In this document: positions 49,397 through 61,340 of the stretch, piece after piece
How the letters are laid out: each line of letters starts with the position of its first letter
Position numbering within the stretch: the first letter of the stretch is position 1
From: Pteria penguin
Lineage: Eukaryota > Mollusca > Bivalvia > Pterioida > Pteriidae
NCBI GenBank assembly: GCA_035048485.1
Contig: CM068592.1
Location: 42,546,133 to 42,610,132, forward strand
Reading direction: 5' to 3'
Length of the DNA stretch: 64,000 nucleotides
The notes under the pieces: model-generated
Databases searched by the model: none
The model's input: the letters and a program-made list of their open reading frames with translations, nothing else
What the model was told of the DNA's origin: nothing
Position numbers and translations under genes: made by a program

Positions 49397-50338
49397 CTGT
49401 AAAATGGGTACAGAACAATATAAATATCTATGGCATGTTTGTCTGTAGAATATAAGATATTTACTGTGTCGAGTACCATTATTATTATTATAGAAATTTA
49501 CCAACATGGTGTAATTATGATAATATCAATGACAGGATAATAAGGATAATAATAATATAAATGTAAGGCATCTATTAAAACAATATAAATCATATTGCAT
49601 TTCTCAATTTCCAATGAAGCTATTGATATTGCTGACTTGCGTGATGTATTTCTAGAGAATAGTTACTATTACGACAAATCTTCGAATTAGAAATAAAATT
49701 TCAAGATTTTGGATCTCAGAAGATCTCTCTTGAATCAATATCCTCAATATGTACACTGTTTATGTATGCTTTTCATAATTGCCAATACTGCATGTATATA
49801 GTGATTATTGTAGTTCTGTACGATAGATGAAATAAAATTGTTTTAGGAGGAAAAGTTGGTTAAATAAGAAGGAATAGAAATATTTTAAAACTGTCCCTCT
49901 GATTTGAAATTAATTTCTACTTAGGATCTGAGACCAGTGGTGGATTCAGTGGAGTGAAAGTGGTTCTTTTCTGGTAATCATTTCTGGTAATTGCCAACAT
50001 TCTAATAAAAAATTCAGTTTCTTTTCTTTTCCTTTTTTCTTTTCTTTTTTTTTTTTTTTTCTTTTTCTTTTCTTTTCTTTTTGTTGACAATTTTCAGTCC
50101 TCCACTTCCGAGTTGAATCCGACACTACTAGATTTTATTTGCAAATATGTATCGAATAACAAAAATAAGTGTAAAACAAAACTACATTACCCATTGGAAA
50201 ATTTTTTCTATGCCCCTAAACATTTCAAAATCGGGAATGAACTCTCAATATTTAATAAAATGTTATCCTTCTTAGAAAGCTTATTAATTTTCAATTTTCA
50301 TTTCGATACAAGACGGTGACGTCATGTTGCCCCCCCCC
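49397..50338. other. Non-coding, with a pyrimidine-rich tract
   Basis: AT-rich sequence with a C/T-rich tract at about 50015-50085. No gene is supported. Confidence 0.5.
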
Positions 50339-50467
<129 letters not shown>

Positions 50468-51029
50468 TACAATAGTTATAGGATGTGAAAATTGCAGCTT
50501 GCAATTTGATAACAACAAATGATAAGTTACAAAAGGTTATAATATTTTCTGGGTGGGGAGTGCAAGGTGTCGGTAACAGTGATATAGTGTGTAGAAATGC
50601 TAGAAAATATACCTCTCACTTTGGCTTATTGTGCTAGAGAAAGGAAAGAAACATCATAGAGTAGTGAAGCATGAGAAAGTTGCCGTCATTATCTGACCAG
50701 GTCGAGGCAGAGAGATGACAACATATTAGGGTCAGAAACTGTTATTCACTGCTAAGATACTTGGTGACAATTTGGCCATAAATATTTTTAAGTAAAAAAG
50801 TATTTTAGAATTCCACATACGTTTCTGAGAGGTTGATATAAGGGAACAACCATTTGATTTCTATGAGAGTGGAAGGGTTGGCAAAAAGACTTTATGCAAT
50901 GTATATAGGTATGTTTGATTCAGTAAACCGCCTAAATTTTTTCGTATCCTCCCATCCCCCTTTTTCCAGCTCACAGAAATCTCCCTGCTCCCCCCTTTCC
51001 CATAAAAATCTAATGGTTGCTCCCTAAGT

Positions 51030-52310
51030 AACAGGTCAACATCATTGTCTGATATACATGTCGACCTCACTGTAGGATGTCAACATCATTGTCTGATATA
51101 CATGTCGGCATCACGTACTGCATGACTTCAAAATCATTGTCTGATACACATGTCGACCTCACTGTAGGACGTCAACATCACTGTCTGATATACATGTCGA
51201 CATCACTGTATGACGATTCAACATCATTGTCTGGTATACATTTCGACATCACGTACTGTATGACGTCAATATCATTGTCTGATATACATGTCAACCTCAC
51301 TGTATGACAAGTCAACATCATTGTTTGATATATATGCCGACCTTAATGTATGTCTTCAACATCATTGTCTGATTTACATGTCGACCTCACTGTAGGACGT
51401 CAACATCATTGTCTGATATACATGTCGACATCACGTACTGTATGACGTCAACATCATTGTCTGATATACATGTCGACCTCACTGTATGACAAGTCAACAT
51501 CATTGTTTGATATACATGCCGACCTTAATGTATGTCTTCAACATCATTGTCTGATTTACATGTCGACCTCCCTGTAGGACGTCAACATCATTGTCTGATA
51601 TACATGTCGACATCACGTACTGTATGACGTCAACATTATTGTCAGCTATACATGTCGACCTCACTGTATGACGAGTCAACATCATTGTTTGATATACATG
51701 CCGACCTCACTGTAGGATGTCAGCATCATTGTTTGATATACATGTCGACCTCACCGTATAACACGTCAACGTCATTGTCTGCTATACATGTCGACCTCAC
51801 TGTATGACGAGTAAACATCATTGTCTGATATACATGTCGACATCACTGTATGGCGTCAACATCGTTGCCTGATATACATGTCGACCTCACTGTATGACAC
51901 GTCAATACCATTTTCTGATATACATGTCGGCATCACCGTATGACGTCAACATCATTGTCTGATATACATGTCGACCTCACTGTATGACGAGTCAACATCA
52001 TTGTCTGATATACATGTCGACCTCACTGTATGACACGTCAACATTATTGTTTGATATACATGTCGACCTCACTGTATGACGAGTCAACATCATTGTTTGA
52101 TATACATGTCGACCTCACTGTATGACGAGTCAACATCATTGTTTGATATACATGTCGACCTGAATGTATGACTTCAACATCATTGTTTGATATACATGTC
52201 GAACTCGCTGCAGGACGAGTCAACACCACTGTCTGCTATACATGTCGACCTCACTGTATGAAGTCAACATCATTGTTTGATATACATGTCGACGAGTCAA
52301 CATTGATTTC
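51030..52310. repeat. About 45-bp minisatellite, about 28 copies
   Basis: The unit contains CAACATCATTGTCTGATATA and CATGTCGACCTCACTGTATG. Variation lies mainly in the GACGAGT junction. Short minus-strand frames over it are repeat products. Confidence 0.92.
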
Positions 52311-52456
52311 TGATAAGAAAACGTAATTTTTAGACATCAACATAATTTTCTTAAAATGACGGATGTACAGTGAATGACCGAGATAAGCAATGATAGTCTG
52401 TCAAGAATGTTCCATATATATCAGTCATGATCTGTTAAAAAAAATTCAGTCGAAAA

Positions 52457-52459
<3 letters not shown>

Positions 52460-52521
<62 letters not shown>
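52460..52521. repeat. (CT)n microsatellite
   Basis: About 60 bp of uninterrupted CT dinucleotides. Confidence 0.97.
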
Positions 52522-52524
<3 letters not shown>

Positions 52525-52589
52525 ACATGTAAGGACAGATAAGCGATGAAGTGTGACATTTTTACAGCTTTATAACAATCCTAACTCTT

Positions 52590-53290
52590 ATATAGCATGA
52601 GAATAAGCGACTGCGGATCGTCGGAGGCAAATTCTATACCTAACTCTTTTATAACATTGATAAGAGAAAGAGCAACTGCCGGAGGGTCGGAGGCAAATTC
52701 TATACCTACCTCTTCTCTAACATTGATAAGAGAAAGAGCAACTGCCGGAGGGTCGGAGGCAAATTCTATACCTAACTCTTCTATAGCATGGGTAAGTGAT
52801 AAAGCGACTGCCAAAGCGTCTGAGGCAAATTCTATACCTACCTCTTCGATAAAGCGACTGCCGGAGGGTCGGAGGCAAATTCTTTACCTACCTCTTCTAT
52901 AGCATTGATAAGGGATAAAGCGACTGCCGGAACGTCGGAGGCAAATTCTATACCTACCTCTTCTACAGCACGGGTAAGTGAAAAAGCGACAACCAAAGCG
53001 TCTGAGGCAAATTCTATACCTAACTCTTCTATAGCATGGGTAAGTAATAAAGCGACTGCCGGAACGTCGGAGGAAAATTCTATACATACCTCTTCTATAG
53101 CATGGGTAAGGGATAAAGCGACTGCCGGAGCCTCGGAGGCAAATTCTATACCTACCTCTTCTATAGCACGGGTAAGTGATAAAGCGACTGCCGAAGCGTC
53201 GGAGGCAAATTCTATACCTACCTCTTCTATAGCATGGGTAAGGAATAAAGCGACTGCCGGATCGTCGGAGGCAAATTCGGAGATGAGCCC
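52590..53290 (-). repeat. About 66-bp array with a splice-donor-like motif in each unit
   Basis: On the minus strand each unit reads GAATTTGCCTCCGACG-type text, then GCAGTCGCTTTATCCCTTAC, then CATGCTATAGAAGAG and GTAGGTATAG. AAGAG|GTAGGT is a good donor. About ten units are present. Two minus-strand frames are open across parts of it. Confidence 0.85.
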
Positions 53291-53372
53291 TCTTATCGGT
53301 TTTGCTCACTTCATCTTCATTCTCGTTGGCGATGCTTATTAGATCAGGATTGAGTTTTCCATCACTGGCAAG
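53222..53372 (-). CDS. Candidate internal exon next to the 66-bp array
   Basis: After acceptor CACCTCTACTTTCAG the only open frame encodes LASDGKLNPDLISIANENED and EVSKTDKRAHLRICL, reaching the first donor of the array (GAAGAG|GTAGGT) after 151 nt. The protein is not recognised. The other two frames stop at once. The frame also stays open through the array, so the true end is uncertain. Confidence 0.3.
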
Positions 53373-53929
53373 CTGAAAGTAGAGGTGAAAGTTAAGGTGA
53401 TTGCTTGGCTTATTGACAGATTCTCTGTGATATCTCGACATGTAATGATGCAGGGGTATCCATAATTTCAAACATGATAGCACAATGCTGATTTGAACAC
53501 GGATTGCCCTCATTGCCAGCCAAATTCTTAATCATGTAATTCAAGATATCGAGATATCAATATTAAGAAAACTTTCAGAAGCAGCACTCATAGACCGAAA
53601 TGTAAAATGACAAGAACTCTGGAAAATGCGGTGTCGGATCCAGAATTTTCTAAAAGAAAAAAAAGGGGGGACATGTGAAAGTCAAGTATTGCGCAAACAC
53701 TCAGCCATTTTAGGGACCAAATCTGGAGTTTAACTCATATTATTTGAGTGTTTTCAACTTTATCATCTATATATGCCTTGCAAATTTGTGGCAAAAAAGG
53801 GGGGAATCCCGGGCCCCTGCCCTCCCCCACTGAAATATGTCAATAGCAAGTCAATACAGACTAACTGGTCAAAAACTTAGTGCATCAGCAAAGCAAGTTA
53901 AAAGAACGGCAAGGAAATCTTATTGCATA

Positions 53930-54440
53930 AATGACACAAAAGCACCTTCAAGATGATTCAGTGCTTAAAACTCTAATTGCAAATTTAACACGTAAAAGGT
54001 CTCTCCGGTTAATACTTTTATTGGTAGTTTTATTAACATATAGATAGTTAAGCGCGAGACACCTCATTGTAAGTTTAATACTCGAAAGACCTTTCATAGA
54101 CACACTTAGCACATGAACCTTTATAGCAGGTTTAATGTGCAAAAGTTCTACTGCCAACAGCACAGCACGTAAAACCTTTATTGCAAGTTTCATACTCAGT
54201 GGAGCTTTTAGGCTTTTATTGATACTAGAGCGCGCGAGACATTTATTGCAAGTTTTGTACGCAGATCTTTCATCGATGGCTTAGCGCGTATTTTTTTAAT
54301 TGCAAGTCTTAATAAAATGCAAAAGATTTCATAAATATAGATAGCTAGGCCCGTAAAACCCTCATTGCATATCTTTACGTTCAGTGGACCTTTATATTAC
54401 ATTCAGTGGACCTTTCACCAATAGCTTAGCGCGGAAAATC
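53930..54440. repeat. Degenerate repeats around ATTGCAAGTTTAA
   Basis: ATTGCAAGTTT recurs with CCTTTA and TTAGCGCG words at intervals of about 50-60 bp, apparently an old decayed array. Between it and the 66-bp array (53400-53930) I see only a TGTCGGATCCAGAATTTTC...GGGGGG motif at 53632, a dispersed-repeat-like end also hinted at near 55380 and 61520. Confidence 0.45.
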
Positions 54441-54470
54441 CATATTACAGCTCTTATCAAAATGAAAAAA

Positions 54471-54713
54471 GCCGGTGTGGATGTTTTGGATAAGATCCCC
54501 TGTTCGTGGCCAAAAGGTCCCGGGTTCGACTTCCATCCGGGGCAAATCGTGAGTCCTGGCTTTGGGATGAGACAGGAAAAATCGAGGTCCCGTGTCACGG
54601 TAGGCGTGGCAAGTAAAAGATTCCTCACTGCTTTGGGTGGGTCTGTTGCTTAGTTATAAATTTCTGTGTAATGCGTCAAGCAGACGTCATCATGAGTATA
54701 TCGACCAATCAAT
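54471..54713 (+). mobile_element. Diverged tRNA-derived SINE
   Basis: Contains GGGTTCGACTTCC (B box), TGGGATGAGACAGGAAAAAT, CCCGTGTCACGGTAGGCGTG and GATTCCTCACTGCTTTGGGT, ending CAATCAATCAAG. The A box is decayed and no target duplication is evident, so it is older than the copies at 23852 and 24492. Confidence 0.75.
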
Positions 54714-55113
54714 CAAGACGCAAAACTTCTCGCACATTCAATGCGTGAACCCTTATTGCAAAATTTAACCTACAAAGGAACTAAACCTTTTTGCAAGTTT
54801 AAAACGCAAATTACCTCCCCACTACCCACTTTCTTTCTGACCGTAAACAGTTATAATTTTGACTATTTCCATTAATGATATTATTCATTCCATTCAATAC
54901 AATGAATTCTGATCTCGTAAATGCCATGTACAGGTGGATCTATCACGTTCTGAACTAATGGTGTGGTGTTATCTGTCGTGTTAATCTTTCTATTTCATTT
55001 AGGATGATTTTTATAAGAGTTGCTCAAACAGTACGACACGTTTCTTTGACTCTTGTATATAACCCATAGGGAGACGCATTGCTGTGTTACGCATGCGTTG
55101 GCTCGACTTTTAC

Positions 55114-55258
55114 CTTTATGAAATATACCGTGTACTTCTTGAATCCCTCTTGTGTGAAAGTCAGCAAGAGATTCGATTCTCAAGAGACCTTCATACGGTT
55201 GACGCCGATCTTCGTCTCCAGAATGTGAAATGATGTCGGGGTTATCAATAATAGAACA
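55114..55258 (-). CDS. Candidate internal exon of an unrecognised gene
   Basis: A minus-strand frame bounded upstream by TAG encodes DNPDIISHSGDEDRRQPYEG and LLRIESLADFHTRGIQEVHG, ending at HK followed by donor GTAAAA. A possible acceptor is AACAAG at 55259-55264. NPDIIS with acidic residues resembles NPDLIS in the candidate at 53222, but the two do not join in phase. Weak candidate. Confidence 0.25.
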
Positions 55259-55589
55259 CTTGTTCTAGTGTCATGTTCTAATTTTTGTATATACCACCTC
55301 CAAGTAAATTAAAAAATTAGAACATGACACTAGAAACAGTACGAAGAATCTTAACGAGGTTCAATAGATTTATTTGCAGTGGTGGATTTAGAAAAAAAAA
55401 TGGAGTGTCTGGGGACCCGTACCTCATCATCACATAAACTTTATCCATATGATTAATAAAACAACCTATAAGTCATTATTATTTCAGCTCTCGTGCTCGT
55501 CCCCCCTCCCTTTTTGTGTTTTGGGTCCAGTGGGTTTCGGGCTTGTTACGTTAAAATTGCAACATCATAGCTGCCTGTCCCGGAGCGGA

Positions 55590-58500
55590 CCGACCATACA
55601 GAAGCGTACGCTATACAGTACCACAACGACCGACTATACAGTACCCCCAACGACCGACCATACGGAAGCGTACGCTATACAGTACTCCAACGACCGACCA
55701 TACGGGAGCGTACGCTATACAGTACCCCCAACGACCGACCATACGGGAGCGTACGCTATACAGTACCCCAACGACCGACCATACGGGAGCGTACCTCTAT
55801 ACAGTACCCCAGCGACCGACCATACGGAGGCGTACGCTATACAGTACCCCCAACGACCGACCATACGGGAGCGTACCTCTATACAGTACCCCAGCGACCG
55901 ACCATACGGGAGCGTACGCTATACAGTACCCCCAACGACCGACCATACGGAAGCGTACGCTATACAGTACCCCAACGACCGACCATACGGGAGCGTACGC
56001 TATACAGTACTCCAACTACCGACCATACGGAAGCGTACGCTATACAGTACCCCCAACGACCAACCATACGGAAGCGTACGCTATACAGTATCCCAACGAC
56101 CGACCATACTGGAGCGTACGCTATACAGTACCCCAACGACCGACCATACGGGAGCGTACGCTATACAGTACCCCAACGACCGACTATACAGTACCCCAAC
56201 GACCGACCATACGGAAGCGTACGCTATACAGTACTCCAACGACCGACCATACGGGAGCGTACGCTATACAGTACCCCAACGACCGACCATACGGAAGCGT
56301 ACCCTATACAGTACCCCAACAACCGACCATACGGGAGCGTACCTCTATACAGTACCCCAGCGACCGACCATACGGAAGCGTACGCTATACAGTACCCCCA
56401 GCGACCGACCATACGGGAGCGCACGCTATACAGTACCCCAACGACCGACCATACGGGAGCGTACCTCTATACAGTACCCCAGCGACCGACCATACGGGAG
56501 CGTACGCTATACAGTACCCCAACGACCGACCATACGGAAGCGTACGCTATACAGTACCCCCAGCGACCGACCATACGGGAGCGCACGCTATACAGTACCC
56601 CAACGACCGACCATACGGGAGCGTACCTCTATACAGTACCCCAGCGACCGACCATACGGGAGCGTACGCTATACAGTACCCCCAACGACCGACCATACGG
56701 AAGCGTACGCTATACAGTACCCCAACGACCGACCATACGGGAGCGTACGCTATACAGTACTCCAACTACCGACCATACAGAAGCGTACGCTATACAGTAC
56801 CCCAACGACCGACCATACGGAAGCGTACGCTATACAGTACCCCAACGACCGACCATACGGGAGCGTACGCTATACAGTACTCCAACTACCGACCATACGG
56901 AAGCGTACGCTATACAGTACCCCAACGACCGACCATACGGGAGCGTACGCTATACAGTACCCCAACGACCGACCATACGGAAGCGTACACTATACAGTAC
57001 CCCAACGACCGACCATACGGGAGCGTACGCTATACAGTACCCCCAACGACCGACCATACGGAAGCGTAAGTTATACAGTACTCAAACAACCGACCATACG
57101 GGAGCGTACACTATACAGTACCCAAAACGACCGACCATACGGGAGCGTACGCTATACAGTACCCCCAACGACCGACCATACGGGAGCGTACGCTATACAG
57201 TACCCCAACGACCGACCATACGGGAGCGTACCTCTATACAGTACCCCAGCGACCGACCATACGGAGGCGTACGCTATACAGTACCCCCAACGACCGACCA
57301 TACGGGAGCGTACCTCTATACAGTACCCCCAACGACCGACCATACGGGAGCGTACGCTATACAGTACCCCCAACGACCGACCATACGGAAGCGTACGCTA
57401 TACAGTACCCCAACGACCGACCATACGGGAGCGTACGCTATACAGTACTCCAACTACCGACCATACGGAAGCGTACGCTATACAGTACCCCCAACGACCA
57501 ACCATACGGAAGCGTACGCTATACAGTATCCCAACGACCGACCATACTGGAGCGTACGCTATACAGTACCCCAACGACCGACCATACGGGAGCGTACGCT
57601 ATACAGTACCCCAACGACCGACTATACAGTACCCCAACGACCGACCATACGGAAGCGTACGCTATACAGTACTCCAACGACCGACCATACGGGAGCGTAC
57701 GCTATACAGTACCCCAACGACCGACCATACGGAAGCGTACCCTATACAGTACCCCAACAACCGACCATACGGGAGCGTACCTCTATACAGTACCCCAGCG
57801 ACCGACCATACGGAAGCGTACGCTATACAGTACCCCCAGCGACCGACCATACGGGAGCACACCCTATACAGTACCCCAACGACCGACCATACGGGAGCGT
57901 ACGCTATACAGTACCCCAACGACCGACCATACGGAAGCGTACGCTATACAGTACCCCAACGACCGACCATACGGGAGCGCACGCTATACAGTACCCCAAC
58001 GACCGACCATACGGGAGCGTACCTCTATACAGTACCCCAGCGACCGACCATACGGGAGCGTACGCTATACAGTACCCCAACGACCGACCATACGGAAGCG
58101 TACGCTATACAGTACCCCAACGACCGACCATACGGGAGCGTACGCTATACAGTACTCCAACTACCGACCATACAGAAGCGTACGCTATACAGTACCCCAA
58201 CGACCGACCATACGGAAGCGTACGCTATACAGTACCCCAACGACCGACCATACGGGAGCGTACGCTATACAGTACTCCAACTACCGACCATACGGAAGCG
58301 TACGCTATACAGTACCCCAACGACCGACCATACGGGAGCGTACGCTATACAGTACCCCAACGACCGACCATACGGAAGCGTACACTATACAGTACCCCAA
58401 CGACCGACCATACGGGAGCGTACGCTATACAGTACCCCCAACGACCGACCATACGGAAGCGTAAGTTATACAGTACTCAAACAACCGACCATACGGGAGC

Positions 58501-60072
58501 GTACGCTATACAGTACCCCAACGACCGACCATACGGAAGCGTACGCTATACAGTACCCCAACGACCGACCATACGGGAGCGTACGCTATACAGTACCCCA
58601 ACGACCGACCATACGGGAGCGTACGCTATACAGTACCCCAACGACCGACCATACGGAAGCGTACGCTATACAGTACCCCAACGACCGACCATACGGGAGC
58701 GTACGCTATACAGTACCACCAACGACCGACCATACGGGAGCGTACGCTATACAGTACCCCAACGACCGACCATACGGGAGCATACGCTATACAGTACCAC
58801 CAACGACCGACCATACGGGAGCGTACGCTATACAGTATCCCCAACGACCGACCATATGGGAGCGTACGCTATACAGTACCCCAACGACCGACCATACGGA
58901 AGGGTACGCTATACAGTACCCCAACGACTGACCATACGGGAGCGTACGCTATACAGTAACCCAACGACCGACCATACGGGAGCGTACGCTATACAGTACC
59001 CCCAACGACCGACCATACGGAAGCGTACGCTGTACAGTACCCCAACGACCGACCATACGGGAGCGTACGCTATACAGTACCCCAACGACCGACCATACGG
59101 GAGCGTACGCTATACAGTACCCCAACGACCGAACATACGAATGCGTACGCTATACAGTACCCAAAACGACCGACTATACAGTACCCCAAACGACCGACCA
59201 TACGGAAGCGACGCTATACAGTACTCCAACGACCGACCATACGGTAGCGTGCGCTATACAGTACCCCAACGACCGACCATACGGGAACGTACGCTATACA
59301 GTACCCCCAACGACCGACCATATGGAAGGGTACGCTATACAGTACCCCAACGACCGTCCATACGGAAGCGTACGCTATACATCACCCCAACGACCGACCA
59401 TACGGGAGCGTACGCTATACAGTACCCCAACGACCGACCATACGGGAGCGTACACTATACAGTACCCAAAACGACCGACCATACGGGAGCGTACGTTATA
59501 CAGTACCCCGAACGACCGACTATACAGTACCCCAACGACCGACCATACGGAAGCGTACGCTATACAGTACCCTAAACGACCGACGATACGAGAGCGTACG
59601 CTATACAGTACCCCAACGACCGACCATACTGAAACGTACGCCATACAGTACACCAACGACGGACCATACGGGAGCGTACGTTATACAGTACCCCGAACGA
59701 CCGATTATACAGTACCCCCAACGACCGACCATACGGGAGCGTACGCTATACAGTACCCCCAACGACCGGCCATACGAACGCGTACGCTATACAGTACTTC
59801 AACGACCGACCATACGGAAGCGTACGCTATACAGTGCCCCAACGACCGACCATACGGGAGCGTACGCTATACAGTACTCCAACGACCGACCATACGGAAG
59901 CGTACGCTATACAATACCCGAACGACCGACCATACTGGAGCGTACGCTATACAGTACCCCAAACGACCGACCATACGGAAGCGTACGCTAAACAGTACCC
60001 CCAACGACCGACCATACGGGAGCGTACCTCTATACAGTACCCCAGCGACCGACCATACGGAAGCGTACGCTA
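55590..60072. repeat. 40-41-bp CpG-rich minisatellite, about 110 copies
   Basis: The unit contains CGACCGACCATACGGGAGCG and TACGCTATACAGTACCCCAA, with about five CpGs and the palindrome AGCGTACGCT. A 17-bp-deleted unit (CGACCGACTATACAG) recurs. Blocks of about 1.4 kb are duplicated: marker CAACCATACGG at 56061 and 57499, marker AAGTTATACAG at 57068 and 58463. No plus-strand frame of the unit has a stop, giving 1160-codon and shorter open frames; these are not taken as genes. Confidence 0.94.
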
Positions 60073-60595
60073 ATACAATACCGCGACAGCGTTTGCGGTA
60101 TGGATTTGTATTATTTACAGTGCACAGTGCAGTGTTGGGTCTGGCGCATAGGGACAAAAAGATCCCAAAAATACGAGGTGAAAAAAGAGGACTTATAGTT
60201 TTTATGTATTATAAGAAGGATTTGGCTTATCTTTTATTTGTTTTTTATGCCGGCAAAATCATATGAAGTACTTAATATCCGCTATTACATTTCCTGCATG
60301 CGTAACGGTCTATCATTTATTCATTATTCTTTTAAAATTTGTGTCTCGACATCGTGAAACAGCTAAACAATCTATTGACAAGTACGTCAATCCAACGAAT
60401 TTGTTCGAAGATCAAAATAGAAAATTTTGAATGGAACATTATGCTCATACATCGGCTCCGAGTTCATTAATCAAATCAAGTATGCATGTGGAAAATGTGA
60501 TTACTAAAACAATGATTAGATATCGATATACAATGAACTACAGCAATGAAGAAATTTGCTCACCGAACACTCTCTAAAGATTTCTGGGCCCGGCG
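60073..60595. other. Non-coding flank of the 40-bp array
   Basis: AT-rich sequence with no recognised gene or repeat. Confidence 0.45.
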
Positions 60596-60807
60596 CCATA
60601 AACTGAGAATATACTTAAGTCAAAATTTCATATTCTTCTGTTCATCAATGAATTAACAACTGGGATTTGGATTTTATTTAGTTATATTGTATTGATACAT
60701 AGAATTAAACCCATTCTGCATGAGAATTTATTTGAACATTTGACAATGGAACAAATTAAAATGAAATATTTGACTTAAGTATATTCTCAGTTTATTGCGC
60801 TGAACCC
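60596..60807. mobile_element. 212-bp MITE-like element with inverted ends of about 45 bp
   Basis: The left end reads GGGCCCGGCGCC, ATAAACTGAGAATATACTTA and AGTCAAA. The right end is its complement with few mismatches (GGGTTCAGCGCAATAAACTG...). A target duplication is not clear. Confidence 0.65.
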
Positions 60808-61282
60808 TGATAGTGTGCTTTACAGTTGCATTCGAAGCATTGAGACTCAGTGATCCGAATGCATTTTTAAAGTATACCGCTTTTTCTTTTCTGAAATGTT
60901 GGAAGAGATTAAATATTGTATTGTAATAATCTATAGCTATCAACCAGTTAAGTGCAAATTTGAATTTGTCTCATTGGCGTTGCTACTATATATGCTTGTG
61001 TGTTCCAGGATGCACGCTATTTTGTTTTTAAAACGCCGAAAATGTGTTAGAAACCTGACACAGATGTAACATCTTTAGACCAGATGTCCTCATTTTTTTA
61101 ATAAAAAGAAACCGAGAGTTCTTACAAGCACTTCCTGCCTGGAACGAAACATCTTTTCAAGGTGAGTATGGGTACTCGCATATAGATTACAAACAACCCA
61201 GCCGTGTCACTGTGTCTGATTCGTTCGTTTTATTCATACATATGTTTGAATACATCTCTTTCTCGGGATCGTAATTATACAA

Positions 61283-61338
61283 ATGTTACACTAATATTTA
61301 AAACATTTAATATGTTTAAACAAAATATTAGTGTAACA
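61283..61338. repeat. Hairpin with perfect 16-bp outer stem
   Basis: TGTTACACTAATATTT is matched by its complement AAATATTAGTGTAACA about 24 bp later, with partial pairing (AAACAT/ATGTTT) inside. Possibly a tiny foldback element. Confidence 0.6.
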
Positions 61339-61340
61339 CA

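Noticed and set aside
61141..61170. Strong donor-like CAAG|GTGAGTATG at 61162 that could end a first exon of a rightward gene.
   Set aside because: No start codon with a conserved frame precedes it and no downstream exon is recognised within the window.
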